In this document: one piece after another, positions 32,509-39,606 of the stretch | Layout: each line of letters starts with the position of its first letter | Numbering within the stretch: position 1 is the stretch's first letter | Source of the DNA: Pigmentiphaga aceris | Lineage (GTDB): Bacteria > Pseudomonadota > Gammaproteobacteria > Burkholderiales > Burkholderiaceae_B | Direction: 5' to 3' | DNA: 64,000 nt | Assembly (NCBI RefSeq): GCF_008119665.1 | Contig: NZ_CP043046.1 | Coordinates: 868,001-932,000 of the forward strand | The notes under the pieces: model-generated | What the model was told of the DNA's origin: nothing | The model's database searches: none | What the model saw: the letters and a program-made list of their open reading frames with translations, nothing else | Position numbers and translations under genes: made by a program

Positions 32509-33351
32509 TCACGACTTCCAGACCGGTTTGCGCTTCTCCAGGAAGGCATCCACGCCTTCGCCAGCGTCCTCTTCCATCATGTTGCGCGCCATCACATCGC
32601 CTGCGTACGCATAGGCCTCGGCCAAGTCCATCTGACGCTGCCGATAGAACATCGCCTTGCCATAACGGATGGCTGCTGCGCTCTTGCCCAGGATGGCTGC
32701 CACCTTGTCGGCAATCGCATCATCCAGATCGGCATCCGGCACGGCATCATTGATCAGGCCCCAGTCGGCAGCGGTTGCCGCATCGATGAAGCGGCCGGTG
32801 ACCAGCATGTCGAACGCCCGTTTGGTGGGTACGTTGCGGGTCAAGGCCACTGCGGGCGTGGCGCAGAACAGGCCGACATTGATGCCCGACACCGCAAAAC
32901 GCGCGCTTTCGCTGGCGATGGCCAGGTCGCAACTGGCGACCAGCTGGCAGCCCGCTGCCGTGGCCACGCCGTGCACACGCGCGATCACCGGCACTGGCAA
33001 TGCCTGCACGGCTTGCATTACCCCCGCGCAACGCGAGAACAGGTCCTGGTAGTAATCAAGACGGGGGCTGCCACGCATCTGGCGCAGGTCGTGCCCGGCG
33101 CAAAATGCCTTGCCGGCCGCCGACAGCACCACGCAACGCACGCTGGTGTCGCTGGCAATTGCCGCCAGTTCGCGCTGCAAGGCGTCCAGCATGGCCTCGG
33201 ACAAGGCATTGAACTGCAGCGGGCGATTCAGGCAGAGTGTGGTCACGCCCTGCTTGTCCTCGCGCAGCAAGATGGGCTCTGCGCTGGCGTCGGTCGGTGC
33301 TGAACTGCTCGCGGTGTTGAGGGTGGCCTGCGCCATGTCGGGTGCGTTCAT
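32509..33351 (-). CDS. crotonase-fold protein (enoyl-CoA hydratase/isomerase family, ECHDC3-like)
   Basis: The protein has 280 residues. The fold is clear: an oxyanion-hole segment AGKAFCAGHDLRQM near residue 83, HGVATAAGCQLVASCDLA near 126, and a SGINVGLFCATPAVALTR stretch near 155. The two glutamates that catalyse hydration in crotonase (in GGGCEL and in the PEINLG-type segment) align here with Q (AGCQL) and G (SGINVG). Classical hydratase activity is therefore doubtful. It resembles the ECHDC3 branch. GGGAG precedes the ATG. It follows mgtE by 63 bp on the same strand. Confidence 0.82.
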   Translation of the reverse strand: MNAPDMAQATLNTASSSAPTDASAEPILLREDKQGVTTLCLNRPLQFNALSEAMLDALQRELAAIASDTSVRCVVLSAAGKAFCAGHDLRQMRGSPRLDYYQDLFSRCAGVMQAVQALPVPVIARVHGVATAAGCQLVASCDLAIASESARFAVSGINVGLFCATPAVALTRNVPTKRAFDMLVTGRFIDAATAADWGLINDAVPDADLDDAIADKVAAILGKSAAAIRYGKAMFYRQRQMDLAEAYAYAGDVMARNMMEEDAGEGVDAFLEKRKPVWKS

Positions 33352-33414
33352 CTGAATCTCCCGGGGTTCTGTGACCCCATGTCGGTCATGTAGCGCGGCG
33401 TAGCGACATACCTC

Positions 33415-34881
33415 TTACAGCAGGAAGATCGTCGCCAGGCCGAGAAAGATCAGGAATCCTAACGTATCGGTGGCGAAGGTCAGCAGCACGGACGATCCCA
33501 GCGCCGGGTCTTTGCCGAAGCGGTCACGCAGCAGCGGCACCAGAATGCCCACGCCGGAACCGATCATCATGTTCAGGATCATCGCGGCCATCATCACCAG
33601 ACCAAGCGTGAAGCGGCCCGAAATTGCCCATGCAAACGCTGCTGCCACCAGGCCGCCGCCCAGGCCTACCAACAGGGCGATCAGGAATTCGCGCTTGACC
33701 AGCCGGACCAGATTGGCCGACGACACCCGGCCGACGGCCAGCGCGCGGATGATCAAGGTCATGGTCTGATTGCCGGTGTTGCCGCCAATGCCGGCGACGA
33801 TCGACATCAAAAATGCCAGTATCACGATCTGGCCCACGGTTTCTTCAAAGCGCGAAGCCACGAACGACGCAAAGCCCGCCGTACAGAGGTTCACCAGCAG
33901 CCAGGGCGTGCGGTTGCGGATGGCGCTTTTGACCGGCGCGAAGATGTCTTCTTCCTGCAGACCGGCTTTCGACAGGGTCTGTTCGTCCGAGGCCTCGCGG
34001 ATGTAGTCCACCACCTCGTTGACGGTCAGCCGGCCGATCAGGCGGCCCAGGCCGTCGACCACCGCGGCCGACACCAGGTCGTAACGCTCGAAGGCCGCTG
34101 CGGCTTCGTCGGCTTCGTCCAGCGGTGCCAGTGACAGGATGCCGGTATCCATGGCGTCGGACACCTTCACATCCGGGTCGCTGATCAGCAGCTTGCCCAA
34201 GGACAGGCTGCCCTGCAGGCGGTCCTGGCGGTCAACGACAAAGATCTGGTCGGTATGGTCGGGCAGTTCCTGCAGGCGGCGCAGGTAGCGCAACACCACT
34301 TCCAGCGTGACGTCGTCACGCACGCGCACCATCTCGAAGTCCATCAGCGCGCCAACCGAGTCTTCCGGGTAGCTCATCACCGCGGACAGGCGCGCGCGCT
34401 CTTCGTCGGTCAGGCCTTTCTGGACCTCGGCCACGACTTCGGGCGGCAGGTCGGGGGCCAGATCGGCCAGCTCGTCTGCTTCCAGGTTTTCGGTCGCCGC
34501 GACCAGTTCTTCCTGGTCCATGGTGGCGATCAGCGACTCGCGCACCCAGTCGGCGACTTCCAGCAGAATTTCGCCGTCGTAATCGGCGCGCACCAGGCGC
34601 CAGATGGCCTGGCGTTCGTCGGTGGGCAGCGATTCCAGAATGAAGGCGATGTCGGCCGGGTCGAGCGCGTTCAGCAGCGTGCGCAGCTCGGCATCGTGCT
34701 GGCGATGCACCAGCGATTCGACGACATCGGCGCGTGCGTCGCCTTCTTCCTGGCGATGCACCAGGTCTTCGACCATGCGCTGCCGGCGCAGCAGTTCGTG
34801 GACGCGATCCAGGGCTTCCTGGGCGTCTTCTGGGTCTAGCCCGCGTTTGCGGACCGGGGTATCTGGAGAGGTATCGACCAT
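33415..34881 (-). CDS. mgtE: magnesium transporter MgtE
   Basis: The protein has 488 residues. It is a homodimeric Mg2+ channel gated by cytosolic Mg2+. It has an N-terminal helical MgtE_N domain (~50-150), a CBS pair (~155-280, with SYPEDSVGALMDFEMV opening it), then five membrane helices from ~305 with the pore-region block GNTGNQTMTLIIRALA near 370. The ATG at 34881 was chosen. A TTG five codons upstream is in frame, but neither has a Shine-Dalgarno sequence. The leader carries a terminator-like hairpin ending about 13 bases before this ATG (separate entries). Confidence 0.95.
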   Translation of the reverse strand: MVDTSPDTPVRKRGLDPEDAQEALDRVHELLRRQRMVEDLVHRQEEGDARADVVESLVHRQHDAELRTLLNALDPADIAFILESLPTDERQAIWRLVRADYDGEILLEVADWVRESLIATMDQEELVAATENLEADELADLAPDLPPEVVAEVQKGLTDEERARLSAVMSYPEDSVGALMDFEMVRVRDDVTLEVVLRYLRRLQELPDHTDQIFVVDRQDRLQGSLSLGKLLISDPDVKVSDAMDTGILSLAPLDEADEAAAAFERYDLVSAAVVDGLGRLIGRLTVNEVVDYIREASDEQTLSKAGLQEEDIFAPVKSAIRNRTPWLLVNLCTAGFASFVASRFEETVGQIVILAFLMSIVAGIGGNTGNQTMTLIIRALAVGRVSSANLVRLVKREFLIALLVGLGGGLVAAAFAWAISGRFTLGLVMMAAMILNMMIGSGVGILVPLLRDRFGKDPALGSSVLLTFATDTLGFLIFLGLATIFLL

Positions 34882-34893
34882 CGCGCGAGAATG

Positions 34894-34916
34894 CAAAAAC
34901 AGGCCCCGCGCGGGCC
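34894..34916 (-). terminator. terminator-like hairpin in the mgtE leader
   Basis: On the minus strand GGCCC-GCGCG-GGGCC (34916-34902) forms a 5-bp all-GC stem followed by TGTTTTTGC. It sits between the candidate leader frame and the mgtE ATG, where a terminator makes sense only as an attenuator. A second perfect 6-bp hairpin, GCCGAC-CTC-GTCGGC at 34943-34929, lies immediately upstream. Confidence 0.5.
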
Positions 34917-34921
34917 AGCGA

Positions 34922-35029
34922 TCAGGCGGCCGACGAGGTCGGCGCGATCAGCGAGACACGTGCATGAGGCCGTGAGTTGACCAGACAGCTAGTGCAGCAA
35001 TATGGAGTGGGTCGTGGCGGTAAGGCCAT
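34922..35029 (-). CDS. candidate leader peptide upstream of mgtE (35 residues)
   Basis: A short frame starts at ATG 35029 and stops six bases before the terminator-like hairpin. It begins MALPPRPTPYCCTSC, with four prolines within residues 4-9, and has three cysteines at residues 11-15. Proline-dense leader peptides (for example MgtL, with its EPDPTPLP segment) are known to control Mg2+ transporter genes in enterobacteria. The resemblance is only in composition. No Shine-Dalgarno sequence is visible, and the frame stays open upstream into the HD-GYP gene, so coding is unproven. Confidence 0.3.
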   Translation of the reverse strand: MALPPRPTPYCCTSCLVNSRPHARVSLIAPTSSAA

Positions 35030-35074
35030 GACGATGGCGCGGAGGGCTAGCCCCGCTGAGTTCAGGATGCCGGG

Positions 35075-35103
35075 ATTGTACGCGTCCGGCCCCTGGGCGT
35101 CAT
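35075..35103 (-). promoter_or_regulatory. candidate mgtE promoter
   Basis: Read on the minus strand, ATGACG (35103-35098), a 17-bp spacer and TACAAT (35080-35075) give a sigma70-like promoter. It implies a leader of about 185 nt before mgtE. The 311-bp gap 34882-35192 holds this promoter, the leader frame and two hairpins. Confidence 0.4.
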
Positions 35104-35192
35104 GGCCTTTGACCACCTTGCAACGTCCGTTTTCGACTGCGTGGTTCGCGGATGTAAGTGCGTGCATTCGTGTCTGCATTGCGTGCCTGCGT

Positions 35193-36482
35193 TCAGGCTT
35201 TGCCGGCAGCGCGATGCACCTGCGGATTGCGCGGCACATCCAGATAGGTCTCGACATCCAGCACCGGCTCGCCCGGCAGATGCAGATCGACATAGCGTCG
35301 GTACACGCCGCTGCGCAGGAACAGCGCAAACAGGTCTGCATCGATGTGGCCGGCGCGCACCATGCCCTGCATGGTCTCCAGGGTCTGGGCAAGCGAGTAG
35401 GGCGGCTTGTAAGGACGATCGTTGGCGGTCAGCGCTTCGAAAATGTCGGCGATCGCCAGAATGCGGTCAGGAATGCCAAGCGCATCGCCACGCAGGCGGC
35501 GCGGGTAGCCCGAGCCGTCAGGGCGCTCGTGGTGATTGGCAGCCAATGCGGGCAGCGCAGCGAAGTCGCCGGACAGCGGCAAGGTGCTGAGCATGGTCAT
35601 GGTGTGCACCGCATGCGAGTGTGCGTGGAAGCGCTCGGCGTCATTCAGGGTGCCGCGCAGCACGCCCAGGTTGTGCAGTTCTCCGTGATGCGCCGCATGG
35701 GGCGGCAACTGCATGTCGAAGCCCCAGTGATTGCGCGGGTCGTCGCGGGTCACGGGTGGCGCGTCGTCCCCCCAGGGCACCACGTGTTCGGGGCGGTCGG
35801 CCAGCAGGCGTTCGCGCGCGGGCAAGGAGGCAATGCCACCTTCTGCCTGGCGCATCTGCTCTTCGCGTGACAGGCCCAGGCTGCGGTCGAAATAGGGCGT
35901 CCAGGTGCGGGCACCGATTGCGCGCAGTCGGGCATGGTCACCGGCGTGCAGCGGTTTGTTGCCGGTATTGACCCGGGCGATGAAGTCGAATTCTTCCTGC
36001 AGGGTCTGCTGGGCGTTGCGGCGTTTGGTGTCCAGGGCCTGCGCATCGCCACCGGCATGCAGTTCGCGCCAGTAGTCCAGTTCGATATCGCGCCACAGCA
36101 CTTCGAAGCGGGTGCGGATCTCGTGGATGCGGTTCTGCACCGCTTCCAGTTTGGTGGCCTTGTCCAGAATCGGGTCGGCACACAGCAGCTTGCCGCAATC
36201 GTGCAACCAGGCGGCCAACCGGAAGGTTTCGCGTTCGCTGGCGGTCAGGGCGAAATCGGCAAACGGGCCGGTCTGGGTGGCGATGGTGGCGTCGAGCAAG
36301 GCCAGTGCAATTTCCGGCACCCGATCGCTGTGCCCACCGGTGTAGGCCGACCGGGTACGCGTGGCCTCGGCCAGCAGTTTTGCCAGCGCATCGAGAATGG
36401 GCAAGGACATGGGGGTGTCCGTGCCCGCCTGTAAATCTTCCTGCTGTTGCATTGCCTGATCCATTACTGACGCGTCCGACAT
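35193..36482 (-). CDS. HD-GYP domain phosphohydrolase (predicted cyclic-di-GMP phosphodiesterase) without a sensor domain
   Basis: The protein has 429 residues. The HD part ([14 protein letters not shown] near 46, WLHDCGKL near 91) and the GYP part ([20 protein letters not shown] near 312, then [14 protein letters not shown]) are both present. They are separated by an insert of about 150-200 residues. The HD and GYP residues needed for metal binding look intact. Relatives with this insert usually carry an N-terminal sensor and membrane anchor. Here only about 25 residues precede the catalytic region, so it should be a soluble enzyme. The ATG at 36482 was preferred to the GTG one codon upstream. 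Confidence 0.85.
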   Translation of the reverse strand: MSDASVMDQAMQQQEDLQAGTDTPMSLPILDALAKLLAEATRTRSAYTGGHSDRVPEIALALLDATIATQTGPFADFALTASERETFRLAAWLHDCGKLLCADPILDKATKLEAVQNRIHEIRTRFEVLWRDIELDYWRELHAGGDAQALDTKRRNAQQTLQEEFDFIARVNTGNKPLHAGDHARLRAIGARTWTPYFDRSLGLSREEQMRQAEGGIASLPARERLLADRPEHVVPWGDDAPPVTRDDPRNHWGFDMQLPPHAAHHGELHNLGVLRGTLNDAERFHAHSHAVHTMTMLSTLPLSGDFAALPALAANHHERPDGSGYPRRLRGDALGIPDRILAIADIFEALTANDRPYKPPYSLAQTLETMQGMVRAGHIDADLFALFLRSGVYRRYVDLHLPGEPVLDVETYLDVPRNPQVHRAAGKA

Positions 36483-36689
36483 CACGCATCCGACATCGCA
36501 CGCGCGGGATTGTCATGGCATCCCGGGGGCATTGTAGCGAGCGTGTCACCGCGTACGCGCGCCCTTAGATTTTTATCGCATAAGGGTAAGGTTGAACTAT
36601 CGGGGCAACCCGCTGCATGCTGCGCGTTTTCCGTCTTTCGTGGCGGCCGCGTCGCGGTCCCGGAGGCCGGGTCTTTCTTGGAATCGTCC

Positions 36690-37859
36690 GTGAGCGCTGC
36701 GCTGAACATTCTCTGGTTTCTTCCCACCCATGGCGATGGCCGATATCTCGGAACCAGCCATGGCGCTCGACCGGTGTCGCTGTCTTATCTCAGGCAGGTG
36801 GCGCAAGCCGCCGACAGCCTGGGGTATTACGGCGTGCTGATTCCCACTGGCCGGTCTTGCGAAGATTCCTGGGTGGTGGCGTCGGCGCTGGCACCGCTGA
36901 CCGAACGGTTGCGTTACCTGGTGGCGATTCGCCCCGGCATCATTTCGCCCACGGTGTCGGCGCGCATGGCCGCCACGCTGGACCGCTTGTCGGGTGGGCG
37001 GCTGCTGATCAACGTGGTCACAGGCGGAGACCCGGATGAAAACCGGGGCGATGGCCTGCACCTGGATCACAGCGAACGCTATGAGGCTGCGTCTGAGTTC
37101 CTGAAAATCTGGCGTCGCGTGTTGCAGGGCGAAGCCGTGGACTTCGACGGCAAGCACCTGAAGGTGGAAAACGCCAAGGCGCTGTACCCGCCAGTGCAGA
37201 AACCTTACCCGCCCCTGTATTTCGGTGGGTCGTCCGACGAGGCGCATGCACTGGCTGCCGAGCAGGTCGATGTCTACCTGAGCTGGGGCGAGCCGCCTGA
37301 AGCAGTGGGCCGCAAGATTGCCGATGTGCGGGCGCGTGCCGCAGCGCTGGGGCGCACGGTGAAATTCGGTGTGCGCCTGCACGTGATCGTGCGCGACACC
37401 AATGAACAAGCCTGGGCTGCTGCTGCCGAGCTGATCGAGCATGTGTCGGACGACACCATTGCATCGGCACAGGCCTCGTTCGCCCGGTTCGATTCGGTCG
37501 GCCAGCGTCGCATGGCCGCCTTGCATGGCGGACGACGCGATCAGCTTGAGATCTATCCGAACCTGTGGGCAGGGGTAGGGCTGGTGCGTGGGGGCGCAGG
37601 CACGGCCCTGGTGGGTGATCCGCAGACGGTGGCCGCGCGTATTCGCGAGTATGCAGACCTGGGCATCGACAACTTCATTTTCTCCGGGTATCCGCACCTG
37701 GAAGAAGCCTATCGGTTTGCCGAACTGGTGTTCCCCTTGCTGCCCGAACCTTACGCAAGCCTGGCACGTGGCGGCACGACCAATATCACCGGGCCGTTTG
37801 GCGAGATGATCGCCAATGATGTGCTGCCGGGAAGTGGGGCGGCGCGCGCTGCTGGTTAA
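36690..37859 (+). CDS. ssuD: FMNH2-dependent alkanesulfonate monooxygenase
   Basis: The protein has 389 residues. It is a bacterial-luciferase-fold flavin enzyme that desulfonates alkanesulfonates to aldehyde and sulfite during sulfur limitation. The N-terminus [37 protein letters not shown] near 88 and [15 protein letters not shown] near 113 are characteristic of SsuD. The start is GTG 36690, seven bases after GGA. An in-frame ATG at 36510 adds 60 unlike residues. No ssuE, ssuA, ssuB or ssuC lies nearby, so the flavin reductase and transporter must be elsewhere. Confidence 0.92.
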   Translation: MSAALNILWFLPTHGDGRYLGTSHGARPVSLSYLRQVAQAADSLGYYGVLIPTGRSCEDSWVVASALAPLTERLRYLVAIRPGIISPTVSARMAATLDRLSGGRLLINVVTGGDPDENRGDGLHLDHSERYEAASEFLKIWRRVLQGEAVDFDGKHLKVENAKALYPPVQKPYPPLYFGGSSDEAHALAAEQVDVYLSWGEPPEAVGRKIADVRARAAALGRTVKFGVRLHVIVRDTNEQAWAAAAELIEHVSDDTIASAQASFARFDSVGQRRMAALHGGRRDQLEIYPNLWAGVGLVRGGAGTALVGDPQTVAARIREYADLGIDNFIFSGYPHLEEAYRFAELVFPLLPEPYASLARGGTTNITGPFGEMIANDVLPGSGAARAAG

Positions 37860-37868
37860 AGCTTGGCA

Positions 37869-37890
37869 GGGCTGCGGAGGCAGCCCGTTC
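37869..37890 (+). terminator. hairpin after ssuD
   Basis: GGGCTGC-GGAG-GCAGCCC (7-bp stem) followed by GTTCTTGG lies ten bases after the ssuD stop. The T-tract is weak. Confidence 0.5.
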
Positions 37891-37910
37891 TTGGGGCTGC
37901 TTGAAAGTCT

Positions 37911-38005
37911 GTTTTCAAGCCCGGTCTTAAGCCCGTTTTAAGCCTGGTTTCAAGCGCTTTCGTACGCTTCCCCTAAGCTCGCTCTCAAGCCCACCTGTAA
38001 GCCCT
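37911..38005. repeat. array of eight short direct repeats with a ~11.7-bp period, upstream of the mdtABC operon
   Basis: The pentamer YAAGC (once TACGC) starts at 37916, 37928, 37939, 37951, 37963, 37974, 37986 and 37998, usually as (T)TYAAGCCC. Spacing alternates 11 and 12 bp, roughly one helical turn. Unit 1 also forms an 8-bp hairpin with GCTTGAAA at 37900-37907. Direct repeats at one-turn spacing are typical of OmpR-family response regulators (a TTTAAG-N5-TTTAAG layout is known for PmrA boxes). Assigning a regulator here is speculation. Confidence 0.6.
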
Positions 38006-38126
38006 TGCAGCACTTTTCTTGATGCTGCCCGCCACGTGCGCCCACGCTACAGTGGATAATCGCCGACGGTGTGTGTCCCCATGGGCGTCTTCATGGCTGT
38101 CTCCATAATTCCTACGCATCCGATTG

Positions 38127-38178
38127 CTAGTCTTCGGAACTAGTCTCCACCACTAGTATTCAGAACCAGCCTTCGGAT
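38127..38178. repeat. four tandem 13-bp repeats upstream of the mdtABC operon
   Basis: Units start at 38127 (CTAGTCTTCGGAA), 38140 (CTAGTCTCCACCA), 38153 (CTAGTATTCAGAA) and 38166 (CCAGCCTTCGGAT). Two ACTAGT palindromes straddle unit boundaries. The array lies about 125 bp before the first mdt gene. The rest of the 441-bp gap 37860-38300 shows no gene. Confidence 0.6.
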
Positions 38179-38300
38179 CTTCCAAACGGACCGCGTAGGG
38201 CTCGTCACACGCCTACCCCCTGTCTGCACAGTGCCCAGCCGCCCCCACACCGCCGCCGCCTGACTTTCGGCGTGCGCCCACTCGGAAGCCCGCTCGACTC

Positions 38301-39551
38301 ATGCGTACTGCCAAGAAAATTCTGCTGCTCCTTCTCCTGGTTGCCATCGTCGGGGGCGGCATCGCATATGTGAGGCATAAAACAACACCGGTTGCCGCCA
38401 CCGGGACGGGTGGCCCAGGCGGTCGCCCGGCAGGTGCGCCGGCCGCTGGCAGTCCCGCCGCAGGTGGGGCACCGCGCATGTCGCAGGTCACGGTAAAAGC
38501 AGCCACCACCGAAGTCGCCGACGTGCCGACTTTTCTGACGGGGCTAGGTACCGTCACCGCCATGAACACGGCAATCGTGCGTGCCCGGGTCAACGGGCAG
38601 TTGATGAAGCTGCACTTCACCGAAGGGCAAGAGGTCAAGGCCGGGCAACTGCTGGCTGAGCTCGACCCGCGCACTTTCCAGGTGGCCTTGGCGCAGGCCG
38701 AGGCCGAACTGGGCACCAGCCGCGCAACGCTGGCCAATGCCCGGGCCGACCTGGCGCGTTATCGCACGCTGCTGCAGCAGGAATCGGTGGCCAGCCAGCG
38801 TGTCGATACCCAGGCGTCGCTGGTGCAGCAACTGGAAGCCTCGGTGAAAGGGGGCGAAGCTGCGGTGGCGGCTGCGCGCCTGCAGCTGGAATTCAGCCGG
38901 GTGACCGCACCGATTTCGGGCCGGGTGGGCTTGAAGCAGGTGGACATCGGCAATCAGGTGAGCACATCGGACGCCAATGGCCTGGTGATCATCACCCAGG
39001 TGCAGCCGATCAATGTGGTGTTCCCGCTGCCCGAAACCCGCCTGCCTGAAATCGTCACGCCGTTCTATGCGGGCAACGCGCTGAAGGTCGAAGCCTGGAA
39101 TCGCGAGAATTCCAAGGTGCTGGCCACGGGCAAGCTGGCCAGCATCGACAATCAGGTGGACACCACCACCGGTACCTTCCGTCTGAAAGCCGTGTTCGAC
39201 AATGCCGACCACGGCCTGTTTCCGAATCAGTTCGTGAATGCGCGCATTCAGACCGGTGTGATTGCGCAAGCCGTGGTGGCACCGTCTGCGGCAGTGCAAA
39301 TCGGTACCAAGGGTAGCTACGTGTGGGTGCTGGGCGACGACAACAAGGTGAAGATGCAGATCGTCAAGACCGGCCCGCGTGAAGGCGAGAAAATCGTCAT
39401 CACCGAAGGGGTGGCGGGTGGCGTGCGGGTGGTCACCGACGGTGTGGATCGACTGACCGATGGCATTGCCGTGATGCTGGCCGAGGCCCCGCCGCCGGCC
39501 CGTACCGCACCGCCTCCGGGTGCCCCCCGCCGCGCACGTCCGGCGCAGTGA
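38301..39551 (+). CDS. mdtA: RND efflux periplasmic adaptor (MdtA-like membrane fusion protein)
   Basis: The protein has 416 residues. It bridges the inner-membrane pumps encoded downstream to the outer-membrane channel. An N-terminal membrane anchor (residues ~6-24) is followed by a flexible G/A/P-rich linker (~34-60), the lipoyl/barrel-sandwich halves ([17 protein letters not shown] near 95, and [17 protein letters not shown] near 195), a coiled-coil hairpin (~130-185) and a C-terminal proline-rich tail. The order MFP-RND-RND-OMF matches mdtABC plus a linked outer-membrane factor. Confidence 0.9.
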   Translation: MRTAKKILLLLLLVAIVGGGIAYVRHKTTPVAATGTGGPGGRPAGAPAAGSPAAGGAPRMSQVTVKAATTEVADVPTFLTGLGTVTAMNTAIVRARVNGQLMKLHFTEGQEVKAGQLLAELDPRTFQVALAQAEAELGTSRATLANARADLARYRTLLQQESVASQRVDTQASLVQQLEASVKGGEAAVAAARLQLEFSRVTAPISGRVGLKQVDIGNQVSTSDANGLVIITQVQPINVVFPLPETRLPEIVTPFYAGNALKVEAWNRENSKVLATGKLASIDNQVDTTTGTFRLKAVFDNADHGLFPNQFVNARIQTGVIAQAVVAPSAAVQIGTKGSYVWVLGDDNKVKMQIVKTGPREGEKIVITEGVAGGVRVVTDGVDRLTDGIAVMLAEAPPPARTAPPPGAPRRARPAQ

Positions 39552-39606
39552 GCATGGCCATGCATGTCATGTACATCAGTTCCTGTTGTGTGATCGGACA
39601 AGCTTC

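Noticed and set aside
34882..35074. Mg2+ riboswitch (M-box type) in the mgtE leader
   Set aside because: The leader is short (~185 nt) and I see none of the conserved M-box segments. The leader-peptide/attenuator reading fits better.
36510..36689. Sixty-residue N-terminal extension of SsuD from 36510
   Set aside because: Unlike any SsuD N-terminus, cysteine- and arginine-rich, with no ribosome-binding site. The GTG at 36690 gives the standard length.
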